A stretch of DNA of 64,000 nt from Allomyces macrogynus ATCC 38327 (GCA_000151295.1 GG745330.1:58840-122839), one strand, 5' to 3'. Positions 36,579 through 47,327 are shown, counted from the first letter of the stretch. The notes: a model not told the origin generated them from the sequence alone. Program-made: numbers and translations.

Positions 36579-37460
36579 GGAGGGCGGCCGTATGGGTTGG
36601 ACAGCGCATTTGGTTCCTTCTGAGAATTTATTGGACATGATTATGGCGTTGTTCCAGCTCATTGTTGTTTTGGCAAGAACCGGTTTCGTGTAGATGTCTA
36701 TTTGGGACTCGCGTTATTGCGGCTGCATCGCCAGGCTTCTCCACCCAGGTGTCAGATTCCGCTGGAACTTGCTGTCCTTGACCTGATATCCACTTCCTCG
36801 GCGAATGCTTGGCCGGTATGTGCTGACCATCCGATCGTGTTGATAATGGAAGACACAGATGAGCATTGCATTTGGTACCGCTGGCCGAGGATATGCCAGG
36901 GCACGGTTTTGCCACAAATGGTTGCTTCACTCTTTCTGTCGCAACGGCTCTGGACACGTCAGCATCACAGCATTACATTAAAGCGGTTGCCTTGGAAATG
37001 CTATGCTTTTCACACATCAACCGATGCACATCTACTCAGCCAAATCGCCCAAGGCGACAGCGACGATAAAATTCAACTCTCTCTGATCTTTGCAAACAAT
37101 TGTTGCGAGCAAGGCAGCAGCAACATGCATCAGCTGATTGGCCAGCTGATGCAGCACAAACCTCCACACTCATCAAAGAAGACACCTTTGATGCAAAGGA
37201 GGCCGCAGAGGCCGACGATGCTCGCGCCTTTCATCGACACATTATGACGATAGAAGAAGGAATGTGCTAAACAACGAGACATGGCTGGCGGGGCGAGACG
37301 TGCCAAGGCGGCCGAGCACGATCCCATCTCCTGCAAGTACCCGGGATTACTTGAATTACGAGCAAACGACGGGACCCAACACGACGCAGCGACCTCGACT
37401 CTTTCAAGCTATCATCGACTTCACCCTGTTGCAACGCACTGCTTTCGATTGCAATCAACC
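36579..37460. other. Intergenic before the pseudokinase, with an unassigned open frame
   Basis: About 880 bp of lower GC than its neighbours. An open frame of 181 codons starts at 36702 and ends at 37247, but its translation matches nothing I know and has no domain. It may be chance or a relic. The stretch also holds the perfect inverted repeat at 37127-37154. An upstream in-frame ATG of the pseudokinase lies at 37281. Confidence 0.4.
37127..37154. repeat. Perfect 11-bp inverted repeat
   Basis: TGCATCAGCTG, a 6-base loop (ATTGGC), then CAGCTGATGCA. It lies in the spacer upstream of the pseudokinase gene and downstream of XPG. It could form a hairpin in RNA or act as a palindromic binding site; nothing in the context decides. 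Confidence 0.85.
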
Positions 37461-39855
37461 ATGGCGGATTTGCTCAGCGAAGGTGGCGGGAGGATCGACC
37501 CATCTCCTTCAGACGGTGTGTGGGTGGCTTCGGGCAAGCTGAGCGGTCGCGATGCCCCAACGACGACGGCACCCGTGATTACTTCGCTCATGTTTATCGT
37601 GTCGATTTCGCTGCTGTTCTGCGCGCTCCCCGTCGCTTGGTGCCATTATACCAATTGCTGGCCGTGCAGAAGGCTTCGCCAACGTCGCAATCCCGATGTG
37701 GACGCGACGACCGAGATATCCCACCGACCCAACGCGCACCACGGATCCGCAGGCTCGCGCCGTCTCGTGTCCGGCTCGACTTCTGCAGCAACGATTGCGA
37801 AAACCGATTCGCTTGGCCTGTCGGCCGACACACGCGCTGCTCTCATTTTGGACTCTTGTGCGTTGCTGGTCGAGGAGGAGTTGTCAAGTAGCACCGCATC
37901 GGCTGTGGTCAAGAACACAAAGCGGAGCAGCGCTACTTCCACGACCGCCGCAGCCAGTTCCATGTCATCATCATCGCCTTCGTCCTCGCTCTCGTCGTCA
38001 AGCCGCAGTCCCGCTTCGATTACCATCAACGGCGCGCCCAAGGGGCCAGCTCGAAAGCCCACCGCTCCGACGCTCCGGACACGCATCGCATCGAGTCCCG
38101 CCGCTCCTTCATCCTTGCACTGGTCCTGGTCAAGCCGGTCGCACACCGAACTAGTCGACGGAAGTGAACTGGACGTGACGTTGCCGCAGTCGTTTGCTCG
38201 CCCGCGCGACGTGGTCACGCTGGCGCGGCAAAGCACGTTTGTGGAGTTGCAGCGTCTGCCCAACTCGTCGTTGACGCTGAGTCAAGTCTTGGCGGCGCAG
38301 TTGCTGGCTCGCGCCGCCAAACCAGTTGTCAAGACGAATGGCGGACCAGCATGGTGTGTTGGTCGCTCTGTTTTTATGACGCCACGCGTTCTGATTGTGT
38401 GAACTGACTCTCACGATCATGACCGTTTCTAGCAATACCACGCCAGTTGACGGTCAGTTCCTGACTGTCGACTTGCCCGTGGGTTTGGTCACGACCGCGA
38501 CCCTGGCCCAGGATCCGTTGTGGGTCGGCTATTTGGATTTCCAGGTGCACTATTCGCAAACCATGGGCGAAGACGCCATTTCATCGGTTCATGGCGGCAC
38601 GTTCCGCGCCCAAGCAGTTCAAGTACGGTGTTTCTGGCGTGGATTTTCGCGTGTCCCTTCTGGCAGCTCGACGGGCCAAGGCGCACTCTCGCTGTTCAAT
38701 GTGGTCGCACGTCTTCGCCCGGACCCGGCCCAAGAGACGGCGCAGATGTGGTCCGACGAGGAAGTTGCTCGTTTGTGGCAGAATGAAGTTCAGATTATGC
38801 GGTTCGTAGTTCCAACGCAACGATGTTCTTCATTTCGACCCTTGTCTTTAATGCGCACGCACGCTCACTGCCTGGCGATTCATTGCGTGTCTAGTGAACT
38901 TCAGGGTCACGGTAAAATTCTGCGCCTCGTTGGGATTTCGCAAGTCGCGGCAACCCCCACGGACACCGTTTCCTACACGCTCTACGAATGCGCGAAACCG
39001 CTGATCGAGCTCGTGTTCAACTTGTCGATTGACTGGTTCGACGACGATTCGCTCGATATCGTGAGCGACGTCGCGTCGGCCCTGGCGTTTGCACAGTCGC
39101 GCGGGTACGATCACGGATCGCTGACGCTGCTCGATATTTGGACCGTTCCGACTTTGCAGCCTTTGGGTCGCCCGCGGGCGGTCGTGTCGGCACCGAGCAG
39201 CGGCGCAGCCATGTCGTCGACAGCGCCCAACGCGCACTTTGTGACGAAAGTGGCCGGGTTTGGGCTCCACCCGGAACAAGTCGCCAAGCGGATTGCGACG
39301 ACGGTGGATACTATGCGCCAGCATGTATACGCGCGTTACGCCGACCCGGACCTGATCAAGACGGCGACCACGCTGGCCAATCAGGACGCGCAGGCAGCCG
39401 CCGGTCCCGACGGCGGATCCGATCTGTCTGTTCGAGCGACTCCGGCCTTGAGTCCCGCTGTCCCATCAGCCGAGACTGGGCCATCCACGGACGCCGTCGA
39501 GCGTCGATCCGAGCGACTTACAAAGGCGGCCCACGCCGCCGCCGTTTACGCGTTGGGCGTGCTGCTGTACGAGTGTGTGGAGCGGCGGCCTGTATTTGAT
39601 CATATCGCCGCTGACAATGTGCAAGCCGCGCTGGGCCGCCCAATCCGGCCCATTGTTGACCTGCAGCGGTCGCTGGCCAACTCGGCGGTGCGGTCGGCCG
39701 ATATTGGGCTCAAGCGCAAGCTCCGCGTCAAGTTGCTCGAGCTCATGTCGCGGTGCTGGTCGGCCGAGGTGACACGCCGGCCGAGCATCGACGGCGTGGT
39801 GGTGGAGTTGCAGGGGATGCAAGAGATGGTGAAGCAGACTGTGATGCGCGGATGA
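37461..39855 (+). CDS. Membrane-anchored protein pseudokinase
   Basis: Exons 37461-38353, 38433-38801 and 38895-39855 join in phase to 740 residues. The N-terminus has one transmembrane span (VITSLMFIVSISLLFCALPV, about residues 38-57) followed by a Cys/Arg-rich juxtamembrane stretch, then a 200-residue Ser-rich linker. The second half has the kinase fold: EEVARLWQNEVQIMRELQGH (helix C), KILRLVGISQ, AAAVYALGVLLYECVERRPV (helix F) and LLELMSRCWSAEVTRRPSID (helix G to I), typical of TKL/Tyr-like kinases. All three catalytic motifs are lost: no VAIK lysine is evident, HRD is YDHGSLTLLDIW, and DFG is VAGFG. A scaffold or receptor-like pseudokinase is therefore inferred. Start: ATG 37281 in frame would add 60 residues; 37461 is preferred because the TM then lies close to the N-terminus. 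Family uncertain. Confidence 0.75.
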
Positions 39856-40149
39856 CCGCTGTCGCGCGATGAGATGAGGGGTGGCGCATGTCGTTCATCG
39901 GTTGCTGGGAAGCTGGTAGGCCGAATCGTGTGAACTAAGCATGTGCGCGAAGACTTGGTTTAAGCTCGTTTGGGCCACAGTAGCAAATGCCAGAGTACCT
40001 TGGAGTTGTGAGGGGCACGGAGAAATAGACTACTTGATCATCGACCGGAAGTGAGTCGCATGTGTCGTAAGCGGCCAGCAGCTCAAGCATGATGTGATAT
40101 CGCCCCATCTGATCGACCACCCCCGGCGTGAAGTGCTTAGTTGTTTGGC

Positions 40150-40188
<39 letters not shown>

Positions 40189-40806
40189 TCTTGCACGAAC
40201 CGAAGATGTGGACATATGAGATGGATGAACTGTTTTGTGCAACAACATGCTGCCAAAGTATCGTATGGTTCCTCCCAGTACGCCACAAGTCGCCTTGGAA
40301 CGATTCCCAATCCGGAGCAAGCCGGAGACAAGCCGCTTTCTGGCTTGACCGGCGCCACACACGTGCAAATGCGATCAGCGTAGCTAAATGGGCCCACGCG
40401 GGCTGCTGCTGATCATTCATAAATCGCGACGCGCGCCGCTCTGATCACAATCCACCCCATCTTCGCCCATCCTCCACAACTGCAACCACCACTACTACGA
40501 CCCACCGACGACCAGTCGTCAAGCACCAACCACCCGCGATCAACTTGTACCCCAGTCTCCCTGCACCGCGGCCCGCTTGATCACGTCGCCCCGTGCCGCT
40601 CGGCTGTCCCTGCCCCGGCGCTCTTCATGCAATCCAGCCCTGCTCTACCCGTCTCTTCGTCGTCTCGTGCCGTGCTGGTACACTTACCTGCTTGCCGGCC
40701 TGCCTGGTGCCGCTCGCCGGCCATGGAATCGTCTGTGGTCGCCGAATTTTGCCTGACATCCATGCGGCACGCGTGCTCAATCTAGGCCCCTGCTGCCCGT
40801 CTCGCC
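39856..40806. other. Intergenic upstream of FGAM synthase
   Basis: About 950 bp with no supported gene. It contains the (CAG)12 tract described separately. From about 40440 to 40620 the plus strand is C/T- and A-rich without G runs, as in leaders just before fungal start codons. No purine-pathway regulatory site could be identified. Confidence 0.5.
40151..40186 (+). repeat. (CAG)12 trinucleotide repeat
   Basis: Twelve uninterrupted CAG units, about 620 bp upstream of the FGAM synthase start. It is not in a supported coding frame, so it is an intergenic microsatellite. Confidence 0.97.
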
Positions 40807-43800
40807 ATGACCGCTTCCTCGGCCAAGTCCTCGTCCGCCAGCACCGGCAACATGCTTGTGCTGCGTAGCACCACCTCAGCCCTGTCCGACTTCCGTCGCT
40901 CGCGGCTCGTCGCGACCATTGGCGGTGACGACGTGATCGAGAACGTGCACGCGCACTGGCTCTACTTTGTCGCCGTCGTGCCCGGCAAGGCGCTGGCTGA
41001 TGCCGACGTGAAGCTGCTCGAGGACCTGCTGCAGGCGCACCCGCTCGCGGCATCGTTTGCGCCGTCGGAACACGACTTGGTCGTTGTGCCGCGCCTCGGC
41101 ACCATTTCGCCCTGGTCGACGAAGGCCACCGACATTGCGCGTCTGTCGGAGCTGCACGCCGTGGCCCGAATCGAGCGCGGCCTTCTCTACTCGTTTGCCG
41201 TACACGACCACGCGTCCGTCTCGCTTGCGACGGCCGCGGGCCCTCACATCCACGACCGCATGACGCAAGCGCTGCTGTCGGTACTCCCGACTTACCAGGA
41301 CTTGTTTGCGCACGCCGACCCGCGCCCACTGGTTTCGGTCCCAATTTGCAAGGCCGACGACCCAAAGGCCGCGCTCAAGCGTGCCAACGTCGAAAAGGGT
41401 CTGGCGCTCGCAGACGACGAGGTCGACTACCTCGTGCAAATGTACGCGAGCAAAACGCTCGCCGAGTCGCTGCGCCGTGACCCGACGGACATTGAGTTGA
41501 TGATGTTTGCACAAGTCAACTCGGAGCACTGTCGCCACAAGGTCTTCCGCGCGTCGTGGGATATTGATGGCAAGTCCATGCCCAATTCGCTCTTTGGCAT
41601 GATCAAGAACACGTACGAGCAGCACCCACAGCACGTGCTCTCGGCCTACTCGGACAATGCCGCCGTGATCGAGGGTCCCTCGGTTCCGCGGTTCGCCTGC
41701 GGTGCTGACGGCGTCTACCGCGTCGCCGACGAAAAAGTGCACTTGGTCGCCAAGGTCGAGACGCACAACCACCCGACGGCCATCTCGCCGTTCCCGGGCG
41801 CCGCAACCGGCTCCGGTGGTGAGATTCGCGACGAAGGCAGTGTGGGCCAAGGGTCCAAGTCCAAGGCCGGTCTGACGGGCTTTGCCGTCTCGAACCTGCG
41901 CATTCCCGGCTACACGCACGACTGGGAGGTGGATGTGGGCAAGCCCGTGCATATCGCGTCACCGCTCGACATTATGATCGAGGCCCCGCTCGGGGGCGCG
42001 GCCTTCAACAACGAGTTTGGCCGCCCGGGTCTGACGGGCTACTTCCGCACGTTGTGCATGCCCGTCGACCTCGTCGATGCAAAGCAGAACGCCGCCGCCG
42101 CTCCCTCGACCGTCAAGTCGGAGGTGCGCGGGTTCCACAAGCCGATCATGCTTGCCGGTGGCATGGGCAGCATTCGCCCGATGCACGTGCACAAGCAGCC
42201 GATTCGTCCGGGCAACAAGTTGGTCGTTCTTGGTGGGCCCAGTATGCTGATTGGGTTGGGCGGTGGTGCCGCGTCGTCGGTGGCCTCGGGCGCCTCCTCG
42301 GCCGATCTCGACTTTGCTTCGGTGCAGCGCGAGAACCCGGAAATGCAGCGCCGCTGCCAGATGGTGCTGGACGCTTGCACGGCCCTGGGCGACAAGAACC
42401 CGATTGTCTCGGTCCATGATGTTGGTGCCGGCGGTCTCTCGAACGCGCTGCCCGAACTCGTGCACGACCATGGTCTCGGCGCGGTGATCCAGTTGCGATC
42501 AGTGCTTATTGACGACCCGAGCATGTCGCCCATGGAGATTTGGTGCAACGAGTCGCAGGAGCGGTACGTGCTGGCGCTCGACGAAAAGGATGTGGCCCGG
42601 TTCGAGGCCACGTGCAAGCGCGAGCGGTGCCCGTTTGCCGTTGTCGGTGTCGCGACCAAGGAAGAGCATTTGCTTGTGCAGGATTCGCTGCTCAAGAATA
42701 ACCCGATCGACCTGCCGATGAGCATCCTGTTTGGCAAGCCGCCCAAGATGCACCGCGTGACGCAGACGCGCACGTTAATCCCCAAGGCCTTGGCCCTGCC
42801 CGCCTCGGCGACGCTTCTCGATGCCGCGGGTCGTGTCATGCAGCTGCCCTCGGTCGCGTCCAAGTCGTTCCTCATCACCATTGGCGATCGGTGCGTCGGT
42901 GGTCTGACGACGCGCGAGCAAATGGTGGGTCCGTGGCAAGTCCCCGTGGCCGATGTGGCCGTCACGTCGACGACGTTCAACACGTGGAACGGCGACGCCA
43001 TGGCTATGGGCGAGCGGCCGTCGATTGCTCTTGTGGATCACGCTGCGAGTGCGCGCATGGCCGTCGGCGAGAGTCTTTTGAACTTGGCTGCCGCTGCTGT
43101 TCCGTCGCTGGGTCACGTTCGGTTGTCGGCCAACTGGATGAGCGCCGTCGACTCGGAGGGCGAGGGTGCCGGTATTTACGCTGCCGTCAAGGCGATTGGT
43201 CTCGACATGTGCCCGGCGCTCGGTATCACGATTCCGGTCGGCAAGGACTCGCTCAGTATGAAGTCGCAGTGGAAGGACGGCGCCGTGGTCTCGCCGCTCG
43301 CGCTCAACATTACGGCCTACTCGGTGGTCGAGGACACGCGGCTCACGCTGACCCCACAGCTGAAGCGTCATGCCGATTCGGTTCTGCTCCTGCTCGATCC
43401 AAGTGCCGGTCAAATGCGCCTCGGCGCCAGCGCGCTCGCGCAAGTCTACCGCCAGGTCGGCAACAGCGTGCCCAACGTGGACGACGTGGACCGTTTGCGC
43501 GCCGTGTGGAACACGATCCAAGCGGCTCGCCCGCACCTGCTCGCATACCACGACCGTTCCGACGGCGGTCTCTTCACGACCATGGCCGAAATGTGCTTTG
43601 CCGGCCACATGGGTGTGCGCATGTTTGTGCCCGCCAATGTCGACCCGATTGCGTTCCTTTTCAACGAGGAACTCGGCGCCGTGGTTCAAGTTGCCGCGAA
43701 CAAGGTCGAGGACATCATGGCGATTGCCCAGGCGCAGGGTCTCCCGCGCGACTGCGTGCGCGCCGTCGCGCAGGTCACGCCCACGTCGCAGCAGATTGAT

Positions 43801-44847
43801 ATTTTCGAGCACGGGTCGGGCCAGCTCTTGCAGGCGTTCCACCGCGTGGAGCTGCAGCGCCTGTGGTCGCTGACCTCGTACCATATGGCGCGTCGTCGTG
43901 ATAACCCGGCGTGCGCCGAGTCGGAGCTCGAGGCTCTGTTTGATGGCGCCGACCCGGGCATGTCGAGCCACCTCACGTTCAAGTACCCGCTCGAGGACTT
44001 GCCACTGTACAAGGTACCCGTCGACACGCGCCCCAAGGTGGCCATTATCCGCGAGCAGGGCGTCAACTCATTCATGGAGATGGCCTACTCGTTCCACGCG
44101 GCCGGGTTCGCGGCCGTGGATGTGCACATGTCGGACATTTTGTCGAGCGCCACGTCGCTTGCTGGGTTTGCCGGCCTTGCTGCGTGCGGCGGGTTCTCGT
44201 ACGGCGACGTGCTGGGCGCCGGCCGCGGGTGGGCCAAGTCGATTCTGTGCAACCCGACGGCGCGCGCCGAGTTTGAGCGTTTCTTTGCCCGGCCCGACAC
44301 GTTTGCGCTCGGCATTTGCAACGGGTGCCAAATGTTTTCGCACCTGCGCGAGCTGCTGCCGGCCGAGTCGGGCGCGCAGCACTGGCCCTACTTTGTGCGC
44401 AACGCCTCGGAGCAATTTGAAGGGCGCACGTGCCTGGTCCAAGTGCTCGACTCACCCTCCATTTTCCTCAAGGATATGGCGGGGACCAAGCTGCCGATCC
44501 CCGTGGCGCACGGCGAAGGGCGTACCGAGTACGTTGACCAAGAGGCCGACATTCCGTCGCTTGTGGCCAACCAGCAGGTCGCGGTGCGGTTTGTCGATAA
44601 CTATGGCGCGCCGACCACGCGGTACCCATTCAACCCGAACGGCTCGACGCTCGGGATTACGGGGTTGACGACGCGCGACGGCCGCGTCACAATCATGATG
44701 CCGCACCCGGAGCGGGCGACGCGTTGGGTCGCCAACTCGTGGATCGACGACCAGTGGCGCCACGACGGCGTCGAGGGCCCGTGGCTCCAAATGTTCCAAA
44801 GTGCTCGCAAGTGGGTCGAGTCAAATAAAGTGATGACCAAGGCGTAA
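40807..44847 (+). CDS. ADE6: Phosphoribosylformylglycinamidine synthase
   Basis: FGAM synthase (PurL type, yeast ADE6, animal PFAS) converts FGAR, glutamine and ATP to FGAM in step four of purine synthesis, in the cytosol. Intronless, 1,346 residues (yeast 1,358). Order: N-terminal PurS-like domain; linker with MMFAQVNSEHCRHKVFRASW; first AIRS half with KVETHNHPTAISPFPGAATG; second half with TIPVGKDSLSMKSQW; and the C-terminal glutaminase, where FALGICNGCQMF holds nucleophile Cys1171 and MPHPERATRW holds His1300 and Glu1302. All active-site blocks look intact. It is the longest single-exon gene in the window. Confidence 0.97.
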   Translation: MTASSAKSSSASTGNMLVLRSTTSALSDFRRSRLVATIGGDDVIENVHAHWLYFVAVVPGKALADADVKLLEDLLQAHPLAASFAPSEHDLVVVPRLGTISPWSTKATDIARLSELHAVARIERGLLYSFAVHDHASVSLATAAGPHIHDRMTQALLSVLPTYQDLFAHADPRPLVSVPICKADDPKAALKRANVEKGLALADDEVDYLVQMYASKTLAESLRRDPTDIELMMFAQVNSEHCRHKVFRASWDIDGKSMPNSLFGMIKNTYEQHPQHVLSAYSDNAAVIEGPSVPRFACGADGVYRVADEKVHLVAKVETHNHPTAISPFPGAATGSGGEIRDEGSVGQGSKSKAGLTGFAVSNLRIPGYTHDWEVDVGKPVHIASPLDIMIEAPLGGAAFNNEFGRPGLTGYFRTLCMPVDLVDAKQNAAAAPSTVKSEVRGFHKPIMLAGGMGSIRPMHVHKQPIRPGNKLVVLGGPSMLIGLGGGAASSVASGASSADLDFASVQRENPEMQRRCQMVLDACTALGDKNPIVSVHDVGAGGLSNALPELVHDHGLGAVIQLRSVLIDDPSMSPMEIWCNESQERYVLALDEKDVARFEATCKRERCPFAVVGVATKEEHLLVQDSLLKNNPIDLPMSILFGKPPKMHRVTQTRTLIPKALALPASATLLDAAGRVMQLPSVASKSFLITIGDRCVGGLTTREQMVGPWQVPVADVAVTSTTFNTWNGDAMAMGERPSIALVDHAASARMAVGESLLNLAAAAVPSLGHVRLSANWMSAVDSEGEGAGIYAAVKAIGLDMCPALGITIPVGKDSLSMKSQWKDGAVVSPLALNITAYSVVEDTRLTLTPQLKRHADSVLLLLDPSAGQMRLGASALAQVYRQVGNSVPNVDDVDRLRAVWNTIQAARPHLLAYHDRSDGGLFTTMAEMCFAGHMGVRMFVPANVDPIAFLFNEELGAVVQVAANKVEDIMAIAQAQGLPRDCVRAVAQVTPTSQQIDIFEHGSGQLLQAFHRVELQRLWSLTSYHMARRRDNPACAESELEALFDGADPGMSSHLTFKYPLEDLPLYKVPVDTRPKVAIIREQGVNSFMEMAYSFHAAGFAAVDVHMSDILSSATSLAGFAGLAACGGFSYGDVLGAGRGWAKSILCNPTARAEFERFFARPDTFALGICNGCQMFSHLRELLPAESGAQHWPYFVRNASEQFEGRTCLVQVLDSPSIFLKDMAGTKLPIPVAHGEGRTEYVDQEADIPSLVANQQVAVRFVDNYGAPTTRYPFNPNGSTLGITGLTTRDGRVTIMMPHPERATRWVANSWIDDQWRHDGVEGPWLQMFQSARKWVESNKVMTKA

Positions 44848-45608
44848 TCGAGCCTCATCAATCTCGATTTATGTGTTCAAAAAGGAATGAAGCTGTTATC
44901 CCTCTCAAATGTTTTTGTTGCTCCAGATTTGCATGGCTGCGTGTGAGGAAAGTCACAAAAGCGAATGGGGATCATTGACTTCTCGAATATTTAGTGATGT
45001 ATTGGCAATGGGAGTTGAGATAAACAGTACTTGACAACGATCGATGCCCAACACGATGGGTTGAAGCAGCGAAACAATGAGGGTGACAAACGGCGTGGAC
45101 TTGGCGCGATCCTATCCACGGTTCTCGCCACTGTTCCGGAGCACAGAACGAACTGGTCGGGGGGAGGGGGAGGTGCCTTGCCAACGGGTGGAAAATGTGC
45201 AGCGTGGCGGGTGGCATGTCTGTGTATGAACGACAGGCGCCAATTCTGCTGGGGGCCACAGCGTGCAACGACATGTGCCAGTCTCGACATTGTCAGACAT
45301 TATTGGAAGCCAACCTTCTTTCGGAGATTTGGCGAGTTGGATTTCAAAAAAGCTTTGCCATCATGAGTGTACTCGAGCAATGAGGGAAGCAACTGTTGTC
45401 TCTGTTCATGTAAGTTGCGCACGCGCCAATGTGGTATGGTTCAAATTGTATTAATGTCAACTATTATCAAACTATTGAATGGTTTTGCTGCGCGCCCGAC
45501 AGCGCTAGATCACGACCTCAGTGCCTTGCAACAGCAATCGTCAGTCGGGGTCTGGGCAATCTGTCAATCCACTTGAGAAATGAAGTACCTTTCACGCGAC
45601 AATCAACG
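44848..45608. other. Convergent intergenic region FGAM synthase / HMG gene
   Basis: About 760 bp between two 3' ends, AT-richer than the genes. Short open frames in all frames, none with a recognisable domain. AATAAA-like signals are possible but not distinctive. Confidence 0.5.
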
Positions 45609-46660
45609 TTACAAGTGCGCGCTCGCCTTGCGCGCGCGGTGCAACGTCGACTTCTTGGCACCGGTGGTCTTGGTCGACTTGGTCTTGCCGATCTTCTTGG
45701 GGTGGTACTGGAAGTTCGGGTACGCCTCATGGTGCCGCCTCTTCTCCTCCTCAAACTTGTCCTTGTAAAACTGCTTGACATCGTCCGACTCTTGGTGCCA
45801 AAGTGCGCCGAGCAGCCGGTTGAGCTCCTGCTTGCGCTTCGGCGGGTTGACGAGCTGCGCCGACTTCGCCTCCTTGTACAAGAAAAACTGGTTCTTGGGG
45901 CGCTTGGGGGGCGGAATCACCGGTTCCTCGAGGTCGTCGTCGAGAGCACTGGCATCGTCGCGGCCGTTGGCGGGAGCGTCGGGCACGGCCGCCGGGGTGG
46001 CTTGCTGGCCCCAAGTCGACCCGGGAATCGGAGCGGCGGCGGGGGTGGCAGTGATCGAGTCCCACGGGTGCGCAACTTGGTAATGGTACGGGATCGAGCT
46101 GTTGAGTGGCGCGCAGCCGGCCGGAGCTTGGTGCGGCATGTTGCCATTCTCGGAGACTGGCGACAATGGTGAAAGCGAGACGAGGTCTGGGTTGCCGACG
46201 AGGTCAAACCCGGGAACGTTCCTGGACAAAACCACTTCGTTAGTCGAGATCGGTGGAGGCGAAAAGAAATCTTCTCCACGCACAGGATCGGCAGCTGGCC
46301 CGGGCCGCCAGGAACAAAGTATGGGTATCGCGGTGCTGGAGGCGTCGCGAAGACGACATAGAATAATCCGGTGCCGGCCGGTGCAGATAGACCGGGCGGC
46401 GAAGGAAAACCGGCCGGCGTAGGAAAACCGGGCGGCGTAGGAAAACCGGGCGGCGCAGGATGAAACGCTCCGTCGCTTGGGTCCCGAGCGTCGTCGAATT
46501 GCGGCGACAGTTGGCGGCCGGGGTAGCACTCGAGCGGGTAACTCGCGGGCGGCGGCGTCGCGGGCGAGAAGCGACGGATCGCGTCTGGGGCAGGACACGG
46601 CATCGAACCGCTCAAGAGGCTGTTGTCCGTCTTCGAGGGACTCCATGGACCAGTCGCCAT
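45609..46660 (-). CDS. HMG-box transcription factor (MATA-HMG type)
   Basis: Exons 46284-46660 and 45609-46221 join across a 62-nt intron (GTGCGT...TCCAG) to 329 residues. The first half is Pro/Gly/Phe-rich with repeated GFPTP units near 46415-46445. The second half has an acidic linker (ALDDDLEEPVIPPPK) and one HMG box: KRPKNQFFLYKEAKSAQLV, then ELNRLLGALWHQESDDVKQF and YKDKFEEEKRRHHEAYPNF plus YHPKK, followed by a basic tail. The pattern (R/KPxNxFxLY, LGxLW, YPxFxYxPKK) is that of MATA/Sox-like boxes found in fungal mating-type and Ste11-type regulators, so a DNA-binding role is well supported, while a mating role is only a possibility. The frame is also open from an ATG at 46807, which would add 49 residues lying in the duplicated segment. 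Confidence 0.78.
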
Positions 46661-47178
46661 TGTTGCTGATCGTCGAAAGGGCGTGGTGTCGTCGTCGTGG
46701 GCGGACGGGGTCTTTGATGGAGAGAGAAGAGAGATGCGTCGGCTAGCCGCCGCTTTGATATAGGGCGGAGGATGAAGGAGCCTGGTCCTTTGCAGCAAGG
46801 CCGTCAAAAGGTATCATCGTGCGGGGTCCAACGGTGAGAAGCGACAGGTCGCGTCCGGGGCGGACACGGCAGCGAACCGCTCACGAGGCTTGCGCGTCTT
46901 CGAGGGACTCCATGGACCAGTCGCCATTGTCGCTGATCGTCGAAAGGGCGTGGTGTCGTCGTCGCGGGCGGTCGGGGTCTTTGATGGAGAGAGAAGTGAG
47001 TCCTGTTGGCTGGCCGCCGCTTTGATCGCCGCTTTGATGGGGTGGGGGAAGAAAGAGTCCGGCCGTCCGCAGCCCGCTTTGATCGCCGCTTTGATGGGGA
47101 GGAGGAGGAAAGAGCCCGGTCCTGTGCAACAAGTCCGCAGGTCCGTCAAAGGTATCATCGTGTGGGCCCAACCGTGGG
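46566..47178. repeat. Tandem direct duplication over the 5' end of the HMG gene
   Basis: Two adjacent copies, about 46566-46835 and 46836-47178. Both run from GAGAAGCGAC to an end with GTATCATCGTG. Shared blocks include GGACTCCATGGACCAGTCGC and GGGGTCTTTGATGGAGAGAG. Copy 1 contains the start and first codons of the HMG gene. Copy 2 lies upstream and repeats the same start (MATGPWSPSKT on the minus strand), then diverges. Copy 2 is longer because it also holds an internal repeat of CGCCGCTTTGATGGGG units near 47025-47105. This fills the spacer between the HMG start and the end of the WD40 gene. Confidence 0.85.
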
Positions 47179-47327
47179 AAGACGACCATGTATGCTACTT
47201 GTACAGGCTGCAGCTGAGGGTCGCGGTCACGTGCGCAACAAAGCATCGCCCTTTTCTGGTTCGATCGTTCAAAACTCCAGCTTGACAAATGCCATGTGCC
47301 CATACCAAGACAGGACTCACTTTCAAA

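Noticed and set aside
36702..37247. 181-codon plus-strand open frame as a gene
   Set aside because: No recognisable domain, no splice partners and unusual composition. It is kept only as a remark on the intergenic stretch.
38623..38680. Intron in the pseudokinase N-lobe (GTACGG to CCAAG)
   Set aside because: Removal would tidy the glycine loop, but the length is not a multiple of three and no phase-matching donor/acceptor pair was found.
46834..47158. A second gene starting MATGPWSPSKT
   Set aside because: It is the upstream copy of the tandem duplication; after the shared start it diverges and stops without an HMG box.
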